From: Argentina anserina
Taxonomy: Eukaryota > Streptophyta > Magnoliopsida > Rosales > Rosaceae
Assembly (NCBI RefSeq): GCF_933775445.1
Contig: NC_065872.1
Coordinates: 3,472,001 to 3,536,000, forward strand
DNA: 64,000 nucleotides
Reading direction: 5' to 3'
In this document: one piece after another, positions 46,961 to 58,333 of the stretch
Numbering within the stretch: the first letter of the stretch is position 1
How the letters are laid out: the number at the start of each line of letters is the position of its first letter
Notes under the pieces: generated by a model
Told to the model about the DNA's origin: nothing
Database searches by the model: none
What the model saw: the letters and a program-made list of their open reading frames with translations, nothing else
Program-made: the position numbers and the translations under genes

Positions 46961-47130
46961 TTTCACCTCCTCCACTATCTCAGTCCTTCTAGGGTTTAAG
47001 CTTCTCCCATCAAATATTTATACATAGTTGGGCCTGAATGTATTTAAAAAACTATCTTGGGCTCAAAGCCGGCCCATGACCCCCGGAGGCGGTTCACACC
47101 TAAAACCCTTTGGAGCTTGGTCCTGAGGAA
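46961..47130. promoter_or_regulatory. Divergent promoter between S16 and the CCCH gene
   Basis: Only 170 bp separate the S16 ATG (46960, minus) from the best CCCH-gene ATG (47131, plus). The segment includes GGGCC/GGCCCA-type elements (TTGGGCC, TTGGGCT, GGCCCAT at 47029-47080), which are common in TCP-regulated ribosomal-protein promoters. Both genes probably use it. Confidence 0.55.
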
Positions 47131-49537
47131 ATGCCGATGGATGAACTGCTGGAATTTGAGAACGGGAACGATGACAGCACGCCTAAACCGTCAGCCGGAG
47201 CATTTGTTGCAAATGATAGTGTGAACGGTGACCAAGAACAATTTGATAACTCTCGACGTGATGCTACAGTTGGACCGGAAATTGAAGGAGAGTCTAATGA
47301 ATGCATAAGTGCGCTGTCGAAGATTAACACGGCGGATGTAGAGCCGATAATCATCCAACAGAAAGCAATGGGGACTTCTGTGTCTTCTAGTGGTGCAGAG
47401 GAGTCTCTTATTCCGATTGCTGAAGTTGCAGGGTTCGAGGGGCCAGAGCTCGCCAACCGAGAGGTACCTGGAGCCTTCAGTTTCTTGTTGGACAAAGATA
47501 TGGTTGGCAATGCTTCAAAGCCTAGTGAGAGCAGAGGTAAAAGTTTGTCTCAGATAGCTGATGATTTGGAAGAAGAGCATGAAATGCAGTCAAAGGAAAA
47601 CCAAATGGAAATGGTTTCCACTAGAAATGCTCCGAATCATATGAATGATGGAGATATGGAAGAGGGAGAAATTTCAGATGATGATGGAATGGATGACATA
47701 TCAACGGATATGATCTTGTATGATACAGTAAGGCCTGAGGAAAATAACAAAGTTCAATTACTAAAAGATGTCGATGATCCAAGAGAGCACTCTGTCAAGG
47801 AAGCAACTGTCAAAGAATTTGACTCCAATTCCTTTCTGTGGAGCATTGCCGACAATGCCCAAAATCCGAGAGGAGAGGAACTCAGAGAAAGTAGAACGAA
47901 TCCAATTGGTAGACCTGGAGTTGTCCGGGGGGAGACTATGGAAGCTGTAAAGGAAGGTGGCTATGATCCTGAACTAGAATGTCAACGAATCGAAGGGGAA
48001 GATAGTGGAATTGGGAGGGGTATTGGCTATGAAGAAGCTTGTACTAATAACCAAGCATCACAATGATCACATGAAAAAATCTCAGAGAACAATGAAGCTG
48101 GAAGCTGCGGAATTACCTATGATGATAAGGTATATCTTTGACTTTCATAGTTTGTTTCATTTTCTCAGTAAATTCTTTACTAGAAGAGTACGGAACATCT
48201 GATTAAATATGTTCATATGCGGAGTAGAAATTCATACATCCTCCATGTTGCTCTTTCTTATGGAGAATGAATGTGAATTACACCTCTGAGCATAATGTCT
48301 GTTCTTTATCTTGTATTATGTTGGTGCAGCCTTGTACTTATTTTGCACGCCAGTCGTGCATGAAAGGGGATAACTGTGAATTTGATCATCAGCTTTCTAA
48401 ATATCCCTGTGATCAATTTGTTAATAATAATGGCTTCTGCATCAGAGGTGATCGGTGTTTGTTTTCACACAAGGTACATTATTTCCCAATAAGATGCTAT
48501 TAGAGCTACTTGTAAATATTATTTTTTTTCTGTCCTTACTTCTTTCATCTGCTACCAAACAAGTTAATGAGTTGATCATATTTATAATTTCTTTTTAGAT
48601 TCCATCCAAGGAAGAAGGTGCTATTAGCAAACCTGAATCGGTGCCTCCCTCCGTGCAGAGTAGTTCCAGGTCTGCACAAGTAAAGATTGGTAGTCCATTC
48701 CAGACGAATGCGTTGCCCCACCCCCCAGGGACTCATTCTCACAATAATACCGAACTGAATATGGCAAGGACTCTGTTGGAACAACCTATAATGTCTACGA
48801 AAGGATTCAGCTTCCTTTCTACCGGAACACCATCGTTGGTTCATTCCAGTATGTTGAAGCAAGGAGTCTCAGCCCCATATAGGAATACTGGGGCCAAAGC
48901 TGGGAACCTGGTGCAACAAAGTCCATCAAGATCCGTTCCGAATACCAAAGAGAATACAACGACATCTCCTTCTGTAGTCACTCCCAAAGGGATACACTTT
49001 TTATCATTTGGAAAAGCATCACCAGATGGTTATAGTGGCAAAAACCAGGATCACCATTCAAGCCAAAGTGTGCGAGAGACTGTTCGAATCTTTAATGTTG
49101 CGCCAAAGGTAATCCAACTTGCACAACCAAAGGCAGCAGACTTTCTATGTGTGGCTCCCGTAACTCATTCTAGTGATGGAAACCCTTTTAGCTTGACGTC
49201 AACTTCAGATTATGATAACAGAACAGGTTTTGGTGAGGGTAAAAGTGCATTTATTAAACCCCAAAACTCAAGTGCAATCTCGTCGAGGTTGCCACCCTCT
49301 CCACTTACTACAGGTCAATCTTCAGATTATACAGCATCCAGGTTTAAAGACACGGTGAATCAGAGGGCACTCTTTTCAACACTTGCATTTGCAGCAAAGT
49401 ACGAATCAAAAGAGACCAATCAATCAATTGGTTCTAGTTTTGCACAGGTTGATAGGGAGACCAAGCAGAATGACTCGGGGAAAGCTTTTAACATATTGGA
49501 TTTCTTGTCCAGTATTGGCAGTACAACCAAGCAGTAA
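47131..49537 (+). CDS. CCCH-type zinc-finger protein (EMB1789-like), remodelled
   Basis: Exons: 47131-48129 (possibly split by a 66-bp intron at 48020-48085), 48330-48473 and 48599-49537. The first exon is acidic, with the family motifs GAFSFLLDKD and MEEGEISDDD. The second encodes two tandem CCCH fingers (CTYFARQSCMKGDNCEFDH and CDQFVNNNGFCIRGDRCLFSH), which bind RNA. The third is Ser/Pro-rich. Two oddities. A TGA at 48064-48066 lies in the frame unless the short intron is spliced. The Lys/Arg-rich linker and first CCCH finger that usually precede these fingers are absent. The gene may be functional but shortened, or a decaying copy. Confidence 0.7.
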
Positions 49538-50234
49538 ATGTGATATCATGGTGTATGACAAATATTTTAGCCTTGGAACGGATCAAATGGGAAGATGAGC
49601 TTCTGCATCCAATATGTAGGCTTTTTTTCATCAGTTTGATCAGAAAAAAGCACAGGGTAATTTCCAACATCTTGTCATCCTGAAATCAGCAGACATAGTA
49701 AGTCACTCTTCTAATTTAGCAGCTGTCTACACGGTACAATTTACATCTTTCACTACTGTAAGCAATAGAAAACAGTTTGTTATCAGGTAAAGGCTACATT
49801 TTGTTTGTCTTTTACAGGAATTTGGTGGGTGCAATCGTGGTGACTGATAATTTTCGTTGTGCGATTTCAGCTGGGATTAATATTGTAATGGTTACAACTA
49901 TTGTTGCTCAGTGGACAGCTCTCTGATATCATTGATTCACTTCCATCGTAAAGTTGAGTCTTTGGTGATATCTTACCGTCAATTTCTTCGTCATTTTACC
50001 CTGGATCTTCTTTGAATGTATTGTGTAGGAGACCTAACTTTTCTCCTGCATATTATATTGGAAACAGGTGGTCGTCATAATGTAACCTTCTTTGGCTATG
50101 GAAAACTGGGATTATCCTCCTGTCATATTTGGCGTCAATCTTAGGTATTAGCTTCACTTACCAATTTTCTATGCATTGGATTATGTGTTAAGAGCCACTA
50201 TGTACAATTATCGGTTTAACGCCGTACTGTGACT
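49538..50234 (+). other. Probable 3' untranslated/downstream region of the CCCH gene
   Basis: No ORF. T-rich sequence with candidate polyadenylation AAT-rich spots (for example 50250-50290). It ends at the target-site repeat of the next solo LTR. Confidence 0.4.
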
Positions 50235-51161
50235 TGTTGTAACTATCAATGATATATTGCGTATATAATTTAATAAGCTGAATTATAAATAATTATAAAT
50301 CAGAAATGAAGAACACGAAAGAAATTCAACAAAAATACCGAACGATTTGTGATGGATGAACTAGTCGAGACGTGTGTGATACTACACTGTCCTTAAGACG
50401 TTTACGCCTCCTCTACCGGTGCAAGGATGCTTGGCGCTTGTCTCCCAGGATATAACGACTAAACAATTCTAGAAAGTTGCACTACTAACTAGAACCCTCA
50501 ACGAACTCGAAAGGTACATCTATCTATCACCAGAGAAAGAACTAAGAACTTTGATAGTGGGAGAAATGTGTTTCGAATGAGATGATTTTACAATGAAAGG
50601 ATGGTGGCTATTTATACTGTGAGGATTTGCAATCAGCAATTAATAAGATGGCTGTTATAGAAATCAAAAAATCATAACACACAATAACTCAGTTGTTACA
50701 AAAGAAGAATTTGAACAGTCAAAACCGAATTTTCGGAAATGCAAAAAGAATCTGCGTTCCGACCCTCAATTCGGTGTTGCATTCGTGTCCGCAGGTCGCA
50801 CGGGCATACACGAGTTTCCCTTGCGACCTAGGATTTGCACCCCCCCTGCGCGTGCGCGAGAGGGTATAAGGGGGCTTACACACTTTACAATCCATACACA
50901 ATGGATTCTATATAAAGTCTTTTCAACACTTCTCTTTTCCAATGTGGGACAAATACCATTCCCTCATTCTAAGTAGCCATCTTTGAGTGACAATTTCTTA
51001 TTCACCCACAAACCAAATTATACAAACAAACATATGATCTTGTAGCCCTCATTATGGAGAACTCAAATCTATGTTCATCTTTGATTAATTATAAGTTTAA
51101 CTTAATTTAATTAATCAATTAAAATTTGGTTTTAAATGGTTTTTCCAACCATTTTCCAACA
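50235..51161 (-). mobile_element. Solo LTR, 927 bp, with TGACT target duplication
   Basis: The plus strand starts TGTTGTAACTATCAATG and ends CCATTTTCCAACA. Identical 5-bp repeats TGACT flank it (50230-50234 and 51162-51166). On the minus strand it reads TGTTGGAAAATGG..., a typical plant LTR start, with a TATA-like CTTTATATAGAATCC near 50908-50922. No internal coding region is present, so it is a solo LTR. The lineage (copia or gypsy) cannot be told from the LTR alone. Confidence 0.82.
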
Positions 51162-51913
51162 TGACTTGGATCCTAAAAACTCGTACGTTTCTTTTTTTCG
51201 CTAATAATGCAAGTAGTCCTGGATCTGATGAAGATCTGCACTGATGTTGTCTCCAATACAGGAGTCCAAATCATATTATTTGTACCGTGTAGTTGTGGAC
51301 TTGTGGTACTTGACTGAGTTATGTCTCATATAGGCTCTACTGGTCTTCTTCTTCATAGCCAAGACCATGTGCATGAATTGTTCTATAGTTTTTACAGGAA
51401 AGAGTGGACCTTTTTTTTGCTTCAATTTTGGGGGAAAAGGATAAAAAGCATTGAATTGTGGAGGAAGTCTGGTTACTGTGGGACTATGTACCGACTTGGT
51501 AGACCGTGGGGCCATTAATAAGGACTTACAATATGCACCCTCATTTCTTAAAATCAAATTCATTGAAAAGGTCACTCCTCTGTAGTCAAATCTAATGATG
51601 TTGGAGCTCCTCCAAATTCCAAATTATCATATGCTTTGTTCACTTTTGTGGCAGTTTTGAAAGAATTTCGAGGGAGTTTGATTTAATCAGTTGTCTGGTG
51701 ATATCATACTTTTTCTCTGGCTGGAAGTTGCTTCTCTTTTCTTTTGGGGCCTAAAGGAGCTTGAGAACCCGTGCGATCTAATCATAGACCCTCCACTTGA
51801 GCCAGACCAATTCATAACTAGGCCTCTTACCGTAATGATTCATTCCTTGAAATAAAAGGAGAAAAGAATGAACTAAACTTTAGTGAATAATTCTAAAAGG
51901 TAAATTTCTACTA
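51162..51913. other. Intergenic, nothing recognised
   Basis: Short ORFs at 51276-51575 (minus) and 51321-51518 (plus) overlap on opposite strands and neither resembles a known family. No terminal repeats. Confidence 0.35.
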
Positions 51914-52689
51914 CGGTAACTGATGTTTGTTTATTTAGACAATTTGGTACCTGATGTATGAAAATGGACAATTTAGTACCTAAAGTTTTCAAATTTAGGC
52001 CATTTTGGTACTTATGTCAATTTAAACCATATTTTCAGGGTTATTTTAGTCATCTTATCTCTACTTTACTTCATTTTTTCATACTGCCAAATTATCACTA
52101 AAAATTTGATAACTCATTTACTTAATATCTGTGATGATTTACGCAAGGTTCAAATGTTATCGGAGATATTTTATGTTATCGGAGAAATATCACAGATACG
52201 GGAAAAAATAAAATATTTATCCCTAAAATATATCGTTTTTTTTTAATGGAGATACCGGAGGATATATCGGAAATATCAGTGAGATTTTGTATCTTGGATT
52301 TACGTATATAAGTTTTCATAATGTAGCTATCAATCTAAATTAATTTTAATTATAAGTAATTTAAAATATATATTTTAATAAAAATTACAATTGTATAAAA
52401 ACAATTTATTTCCTTTGCAGAAAATAATTAGGATACAATAAGTATATTAAGAAAAAAATGTATTTTCGATATATGCGAAGTATATGCTAAGTGGAGTAGA
52501 TATATCAATTTAATTATCTCCAAAGTATTTAATGAGTTTAGGGCTAGAATAACAAAAATAATCCTAAATAAATGATCAAAATTGATAGAGGTACTAAAAT
52601 GGCTTACAAATGAGAACTTCAGGTACCAAATTGTCTATTTTCATACATCAGGTACCAAATTGTCAAAATAGTCATACTTTTAGGTACCA
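51914..52689. mobile_element. MITE with about 140-bp inverted repeats, TA-flanked
   Basis: The left arm (51914-52055) and right arm (52545-52689) are inverted copies carrying GACAATTTGGTACCTGATG, GTATGAAAAT and GCCATTTTGGTAC blocks. Both ends are flanked by TA (51912-51913 and 52690-52691), as for Mariner/Stowaway-type elements. The interior is AT-rich, with no transposase. It ends about 200 bp before the SurE start codon, so it lies in that gene's promoter or leader. Confidence 0.75.
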
Positions 52690-52892
52690 TAGGAGGAATT
52701 AATTATGGAGATGATTAAGGTGGAATAACCGGAATATAGTTGAGATTCAAATGCAAGGATTAGGGAGGTGATTAAGGTGGTTAACCAACTAACACGGACT
52801 TTCCTGAATTTTTCGCTCCTAAAAAGATTTAAAAGTATCTTCATTCTCTGCATCCTTTCTTCCTTCCCAATTCCAACGAGCAAGTCTCTCTA

Positions 52893-55052
52893 ATGGCGAC
52901 CTCTCTGAAAACCAATTTCATGCCTCCAAGCTTGATCTCGAATCTTCAACAAGTTTTGGCTCTCAAAAGCGAGGCTGGAGAGAAGCATGCTTCTGAAGCA
53001 AATAAAGTTTCTTGTAGTTCTTCATCTTCATCTTCAAGTTGCTCTTTGCTGCCTTCGGAGGACACGAAAGATAAGCAGTGTCCAAAGCCAGTGGTTTTAG
53101 TCACAAATGGAGAGGGAATTGAGTCTCCTGGTCTCACATATCTCGTCCAAGCTCTCCTTGATTCTCATCTTGATGTTTATGTCTGCGCACCAAAATCGTT
53201 AGTTCTCTGCATAACTTCACCTTAGTTTCATGTTTGAGATATGAATATAAAGTAAGGTGTTCTTTGCCAAATGCAGAGATAGATCAGTGGCTGGCCACTC
53301 TGTGACTGTCGGTGAGACAATTTCAGTGTCTTCTGCACAAATCAATGGCGCCACGGCCTTTGAAGTCTCCGGTAAAGCTTCTCTTTCTCTTTGCATATAC
53401 TTATTTATTAATCCGGAATACACATATATGTAATTATGAGCTTGATCATTGGATTATTAGGGACTCCTGCCGATTGTGTCTCTTTAGCATTATCAGGCTC
53501 ATTATTCTCCAATTTTTCAAAACCTGCCTTGGTATGCTACTAATAGATATGCAATTAATTTCTTCAGATTTAATCAACTCAATGAAATGCTTACTAGAGA
53601 TTCGATGTTCAGGTAGTCAGTGGCATAAATAGAGGATCAAGTTCTGGAATCAACATGTGAGTGTAAACATTTGTTTGCTCAGATCTGTTGTTCTAAATCT
53701 ACTAAAGGACATCTTTCGTAGAACATACACCACTTCAGTTTGCTGTGGTTAAGTTCTTGATAAAATGTGCTGTTTATGGCTTGATAACAGGTTCTACTCA
53801 GGTGCTGTTGCTGGGGCTAGAGAGGCATTGCTATGCGGTGTACCCTCTCTGTGTTTATCAATGAATTGGTGATTACATCTTCCATTCGATTATGTCACTG
53901 TTTAGTTTTGTTTATTACACATCAATAGCAGTACAGTAGTGTAACACTGTGTCTGATTTCAGGAAGAAAGATGTAAACTGTGAAAGTGATATGAAGGATG
54001 CAGCAACTGTGTGCTCACCGTTGATATGTGCAGCTGTAAGAAGCATCCAGGAAGGACTTTTCCCTAAAAGTTGTTTACTCAATTTTGAGATCCCTAGTTG
54101 TCCTTTGAGAAATAAGGTTTGTTCTTCAAATTGAAACAGTTATTCATGAGGGTTCCATTGTAATAAACAAAATATAATTGAATAAGTACTTCGATTTAAT
54201 AGGGCTTCAAAGTGACCAAGCAGAGTCAGTGGAGGTCTTCTATGAGCTGGAAAGCTGTGTCAACAAAAAAACATCATCCTCCTGCAAATTTCATGTCCAG
54301 TCAGCAAAGCCTTGGTATTCAGCTAGCACAGCTCGGGCGTGAAGCTTCAATAGCTGTAAGTAGAACTAGTTTCTTTCTTGGCTATCAAGTAATGATGTTA
54401 TGCAGTTACCGGTCATTTTTTACGGACAAAATGCTATAGCTCCTCTGATCCTTCAGTGTAGCTAGCACTTCAGTGTTGATATGGTTACTCTTGAATGGCT
54501 TACCCTTTCTGGGATGTTTTCAGGGTGCAGCTCGCCGCTTGAACTCTCAGCGCAAGAATGAAGAGATTGAATCAGTTGGTGTAGCCAGAAAAATGTGCTC
54601 CCAGAAAACTATAAAATTCTTTCGTTTAGAGGTATAAACAAGTGATGAATAATTCAAAATGCCAGCAAATCTAACCCTGATAGAACTGTTAGCAGTTCTG
54701 TGTTTTCATTTTTTCAATTGAAAACTGGAAAACAACCAAATGAGGTATGTTTATGCATCTGAAGCTAAACCGTCAAGTGCTTTTCGTGCAGTTCTTAGAG
54801 GAGCAGCAGGAAAATGTAGATAAAGATCTAGATATCAGAGCACTTGAGGATGGATTTGTGAGTTTAAATTCGATTCATTTTTCAAATACATGTATCATAG
54901 TGTCTTACACTGCTGATTCAGGTTTGCCTTATGGATGACAGGTCGCGATTACTCCAATCTGTTTATCTTCATCTATTCAATCTGACATTCAAATGTCAGT
55001 ATCAAATTGGATTTCGAGTGCCGTACTTTCCAAGAATCAGTTGGCAATATAG
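52893..55052 (+). CDS. SurE-like 5'-nucleotidase/phosphatase
   Basis: Ten exons (52893-53197, 53277-53371, 53461-53531, 53613-53656, 53791-53868, 53963-54116, 54203-54355, 54524-54631, 54792-54857, 54942-55052) encode 394 aa, with phases consistent. After a Ser-rich N terminus (about residues 44-52) comes the SurE fold: VLVTNGEGIESPGL (metal site), SVAGHSVTV, GTPADCVSLAL and SGINRGSS. SurE enzymes hydrolyse nucleoside monophosphates in a metal-dependent way. Bacterial members have TNDDG and plant ones usually TNGDG. Here it is TNGEG, a conservative Asp-to-Glu change at a metal ligand. The subcellular site is unclear. Confidence 0.9.
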
Positions 55053-55717
55053 TATGAACCAATATGTATTAGTTGATGCTTTAGCGTTTGACTTGTATTG
55101 CTGGAGACTGTGATCTGCTTTGCTTGTTATTGGATTATCTTACGAAGAAATCAAATCTCTATATATGATTGTGTGCATCGACAAAACTGGTAAGGGCACA
55201 AAAGGACTTGTGAAATATGATCCCAATCTCAAATTTCTGCTGGTTGCATGAGAAAATTTGGAATCATTCCCCCAATTTCATTCATTTTTTTAGCTTATAC
55301 TGCAATATTTACTAAAACGGGAAAAGCGATTGAGGTATCAAATTTGTATTGGTCACATGAATAATCTGGAATCATTCTTCCATTTTCATTCCTCGAGAGA
55401 GGGAGTTTAATAGTCCGTCTTGACTCGTGTTTCTAATTTGATTCCAATGATTCAACAATTAAACATGTTATGAGAGCGACTCATTCTCTTTCCCATTCCT
55501 TCTCTTCTTAAAGTTCTATTTTCTCATCTCATTCAAGTTTAATAAAACTGTAAAGCCACTAAACCAGTTGACCGTCAAATGAAGAATCGACAGCTGGACA
55601 TCGTAGACCAGGTTATCTACCGGTAAAACCTGTTTATTTCTGGACTCTGGAGTAGCTCCAAACTGCATATCAGTAAAGACTATTAGACTTCGTGTCTGAA
55701 GTGTAGTGGGGAAGATC
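55053..55717. other. Downstream of SurE, no gene
   Basis: The first part is probably 3' untranslated sequence. A repeated block (ATGAGAAAATTTGGAATCATTCCCCCAATTT-like at about 55249 and ATGAATAATCTGGAATCATTC at about 55358) is a local duplication of about 60 bp with changes. No supported ORF. Confidence 0.4.
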
Positions 55718-55725
55718 ATGTCATC

Positions 55726-56307
55726 CAGGGCCGGCCTGGAGGAGGGCAGGCTGTGCAACTGGGCTCAAGGCCGAAAGTACTAATTTTTGTATGTTTGCTT
55801 ATTAATTAAAAACCACGCTTTGTCAATCAATATCATGTTTATCGTATTCTCCTCTTCTTTTTCTTCGACCTTCAGACTTCAGTACTTTACAATTCAATCT
55901 TTTTATCTTAAATTCTTAATCTTCTAGACTTTTCTCTTATTATGAAGAATACCCGTTACAAATATCAAAGAGTTCGGCTGCCGATTGATGTTCTCTTAAA
56001 CGAAAACTTTTTTCTCTGCTACCTCTATAAATTCATGATCCTTCACAATTCTTCATCATCTCTTAATTTCGCACACTCAATTTCTAAAGAAGGTTATTCT
56101 AATATTCTAAATTTGACGGCTTGTGAGTTCGGAGATTCATATAATTCTATATTTTTCTTTCTGGTTTTGTCATTGAAGAATGTTTTAAGTTTTGTTTTGA
56201 ATTTCTAGGTTCTAAACTCCAAATTTTTCTTCTTTTTTTGAATAAAAAAATTGTATAAGGGCCATTTTTTTCCGTATTGGGCCTTGAATCTCTTAGTGCC
56301 GGTCCTG
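55726..56307. mobile_element. hAT-type MITE, 582 bp, perfect 8-bp duplication
   Basis: Starts CAGGGCCGGCCTGG and ends TGCCGGTCCTG, imperfect terminal inverted repeats of the widespread CAGGGCCGG family. Exact 8-bp target duplications ATGTCATC flank it (55718-55725 and 56308-56315). An 8-bp duplication is diagnostic of hAT insertions. No transposase. It lies about 370 bp upstream of the heat-stress factor's start codon. Confidence 0.9.
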
Positions 56308-56365
56308 ATGTCATCTTATGGTGAATCACTAATCAAACGTGGTTTCTTCTCCTATATCTGTTGTT

Positions 56366-56367
<2 letters not shown>

Positions 56368-56398
<31 letters not shown>
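56368..56398. repeat. (GA)n microsatellite in the HSF promoter
   Basis: About 14 GA dinucleotides, roughly 290 bp upstream of the heat-stress factor start. It may serve as a GAGA element. Confidence 0.9.
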
Positions 56399-56400
<2 letters not shown>

Positions 56401-56680
56401 GTGGCGAAATGCTAATTCAGTGTCGTATGCTAGCTTGGGAGGTTCAGCTGTGCAAATCGGAAGCCCACACTTGTGTATAAGTAGATGAAGACATGTTGGC
56501 AACCCGGTAAACGTGGCCTTGTTCTAGCTTGCACTTTCTTAACACAGTCACTTGGAAAATCCAGACTGAAGCGGTAGAGATTCATCTCCTGTGTATATAT
56601 ACATGCATGTATAACACCGCCATTTTCACTAACCGCCATTTTCAACTTATTATTCGGTTCACTAAAACCCCTGTTTCAAA

Positions 56681-58333
56681 ATGGTAGCTTCTGATGGTGG
56701 TGGTGATGGATCTTGTTCACCGTTGATTTCACAACCCAAAGAGGCTTCAGCAGACGTTATGGAAGTTAAGGAAGAAGAGGAAGAAGAAGAGGCAGTGAGT
56801 TGTAAAGGTGGTGGTTCTGACGGGTCATCTTCCTCATCTAATTCCACTTCACCAAAGCTCACTAAGCAAATGGATCAAGCAAACAAGTCCCAGGAGTTGC
56901 TGAAACCAGAAGTCGTCCAAGTCAAAGAAGAGAGCATTGAGTTTGTGGTGGACGATTTTGATGGAACAGAGTACTTCAATTACGGTAGTGGATGTGATAC
57001 CAATGGATCATATTCTTCATCCTCTTCAATGGTGTTGCCTAAACCCATGGAGTGTTTGCTGGAAACTGGGCCGCCACCTTTTCTGAACAAGACATTTCAG
57101 ATGGTGGATGACCCGGAAACCGACCAAATTGTGTCATGGAGCCAAGCTCGCCAAAGCTTCATTGTCTGGGGCTGCCATGAGTTCTCCAAGACCCTATTGC
57201 TTAAGTACTTCAAGCACAACAATTTCTCAAGCTTCATTCGCCAGCTCAATACTTATGTGAGTTCCTCTTCTGTAAACTTCCCTTTGATAGTTTAATTTGA
57301 TTCATATGTGACTTGATTCATTTTGATCTTTGTTTTAGTATACTTGTTGCTTATTGAAGTTTGAGCCTTCACTTGAGTTTCATTTATATGTGACTTTAGA
57401 ATATTATGATCTTAGTTTTAGTAGATAGTTGCATGTTGTTGAAAGTAAAAGTTTGAGCCTTTACCTCAGTTTGATTCATATGTGATTTTAGTACATCTTG
57501 ATCTAGTGCTTGTTGCAAATTGAATCAAGTGATACAATATCAATATCAGTTGACATGGTCTAGTTATGTGGTGGTTGTACTAATTTTGAATTCAGGGATT
57601 CAGGAAGGTTGATCCGGATAGGTGGGAGTTTGCAAATGAGGGTTTTCAAGGAGGGAAGAAGCACTTGCTGAAAAGCATCACGAGAAGAAGCAGATACAAC
57701 AGGCAGCGACCGGGAAGCAATGTCTCAGCTAATTCAACCCGAAAAGCCAGTTTAGAAACCCAACTCGAAACTCTGAAGAAGGATCAGGATGTAATGGAAG
57801 TCGAAATCTTGAATCTCAAGCAGCAACAGAAGTACTCGCAGCATCAGCTGACTGCTGCCGAAGAGAGGATCCGAAATTCCGAGTTTAAGCAGCAAAGATT
57901 GCTGCTTTTCCTGACCAAGACAACAAGGGTACCCAATTTTGTGGAGCAGCTAATGCAAAAAGGAGCGGTGAAGAGGGAGCTCGAGGGACGCGATTTAGGA
58001 AAGAGAAGGAGATTACTTTCAGCCCAAAGGTTCGAAGATTTTGGTGATGGTGGAGACCAAGTTCAAGTACTTTGTGAGCACTTGCCGAAAGCAGTGGTTC
58101 CTCAACAGCCAGAAACCCCATTGCCAGCTTCCTTGGTTGATAAGTCATGTAGTCCATTTCAAAGTAACAAGTCACAGACAGAAATGCACTCTGTTTATCA
58201 TGATATGTCTGAGAAAATGCTAGAGGAAAGTTCAGTTCTTGATGATGAATGTGCAGTCAATGACTCAAACTTTTACCAGGAATTGGAGGATTTAATTATC
58301 GGGCCACACGATTTCGATGAATTGATTGTCTAG
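56681..58333 (+). CDS. Class A heat-stress transcription factor (HSF)
   Basis: Two exons, 56681-57256 and 57596-58333, encode 437 aa. The intron falls within the DNA-binding domain, right after RQLNTY, the conserved position in plant HSFs. The N-terminal 130 residues are acidic and Ser-rich, unusually long for this family. The DNA-binding domain begins [14 protein letters not shown] (from about 131) and includes [16 protein letters not shown] and [18 protein letters not shown] class A-length HR-A/B coiled coil follows (about 240-310), then a basic nuclear signal (GKRRRLL) and a C-terminal AHA-like activator (FYQELEDLI). It should bind heat-shock elements as a trimer. The A6/A7/A9 group is likely, but the exact subclass is uncertain. 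Confidence 0.9.

Noticed and set aside
46961..46975. Upstream start for S16 at 46975
   Set aside because: That codon is GTG. The first ATG at 46960 gives the conserved S16 N terminus.
47110..47130. CCCH gene start at 47110
   Set aside because: The codon there is TTG. The first ATG in frame is at 47131.
47100..47510. Minus-strand ORF opposite the CCCH gene
   Set aside because: Antisense shadow of the first CCCH exon. It lacks splice or family support.
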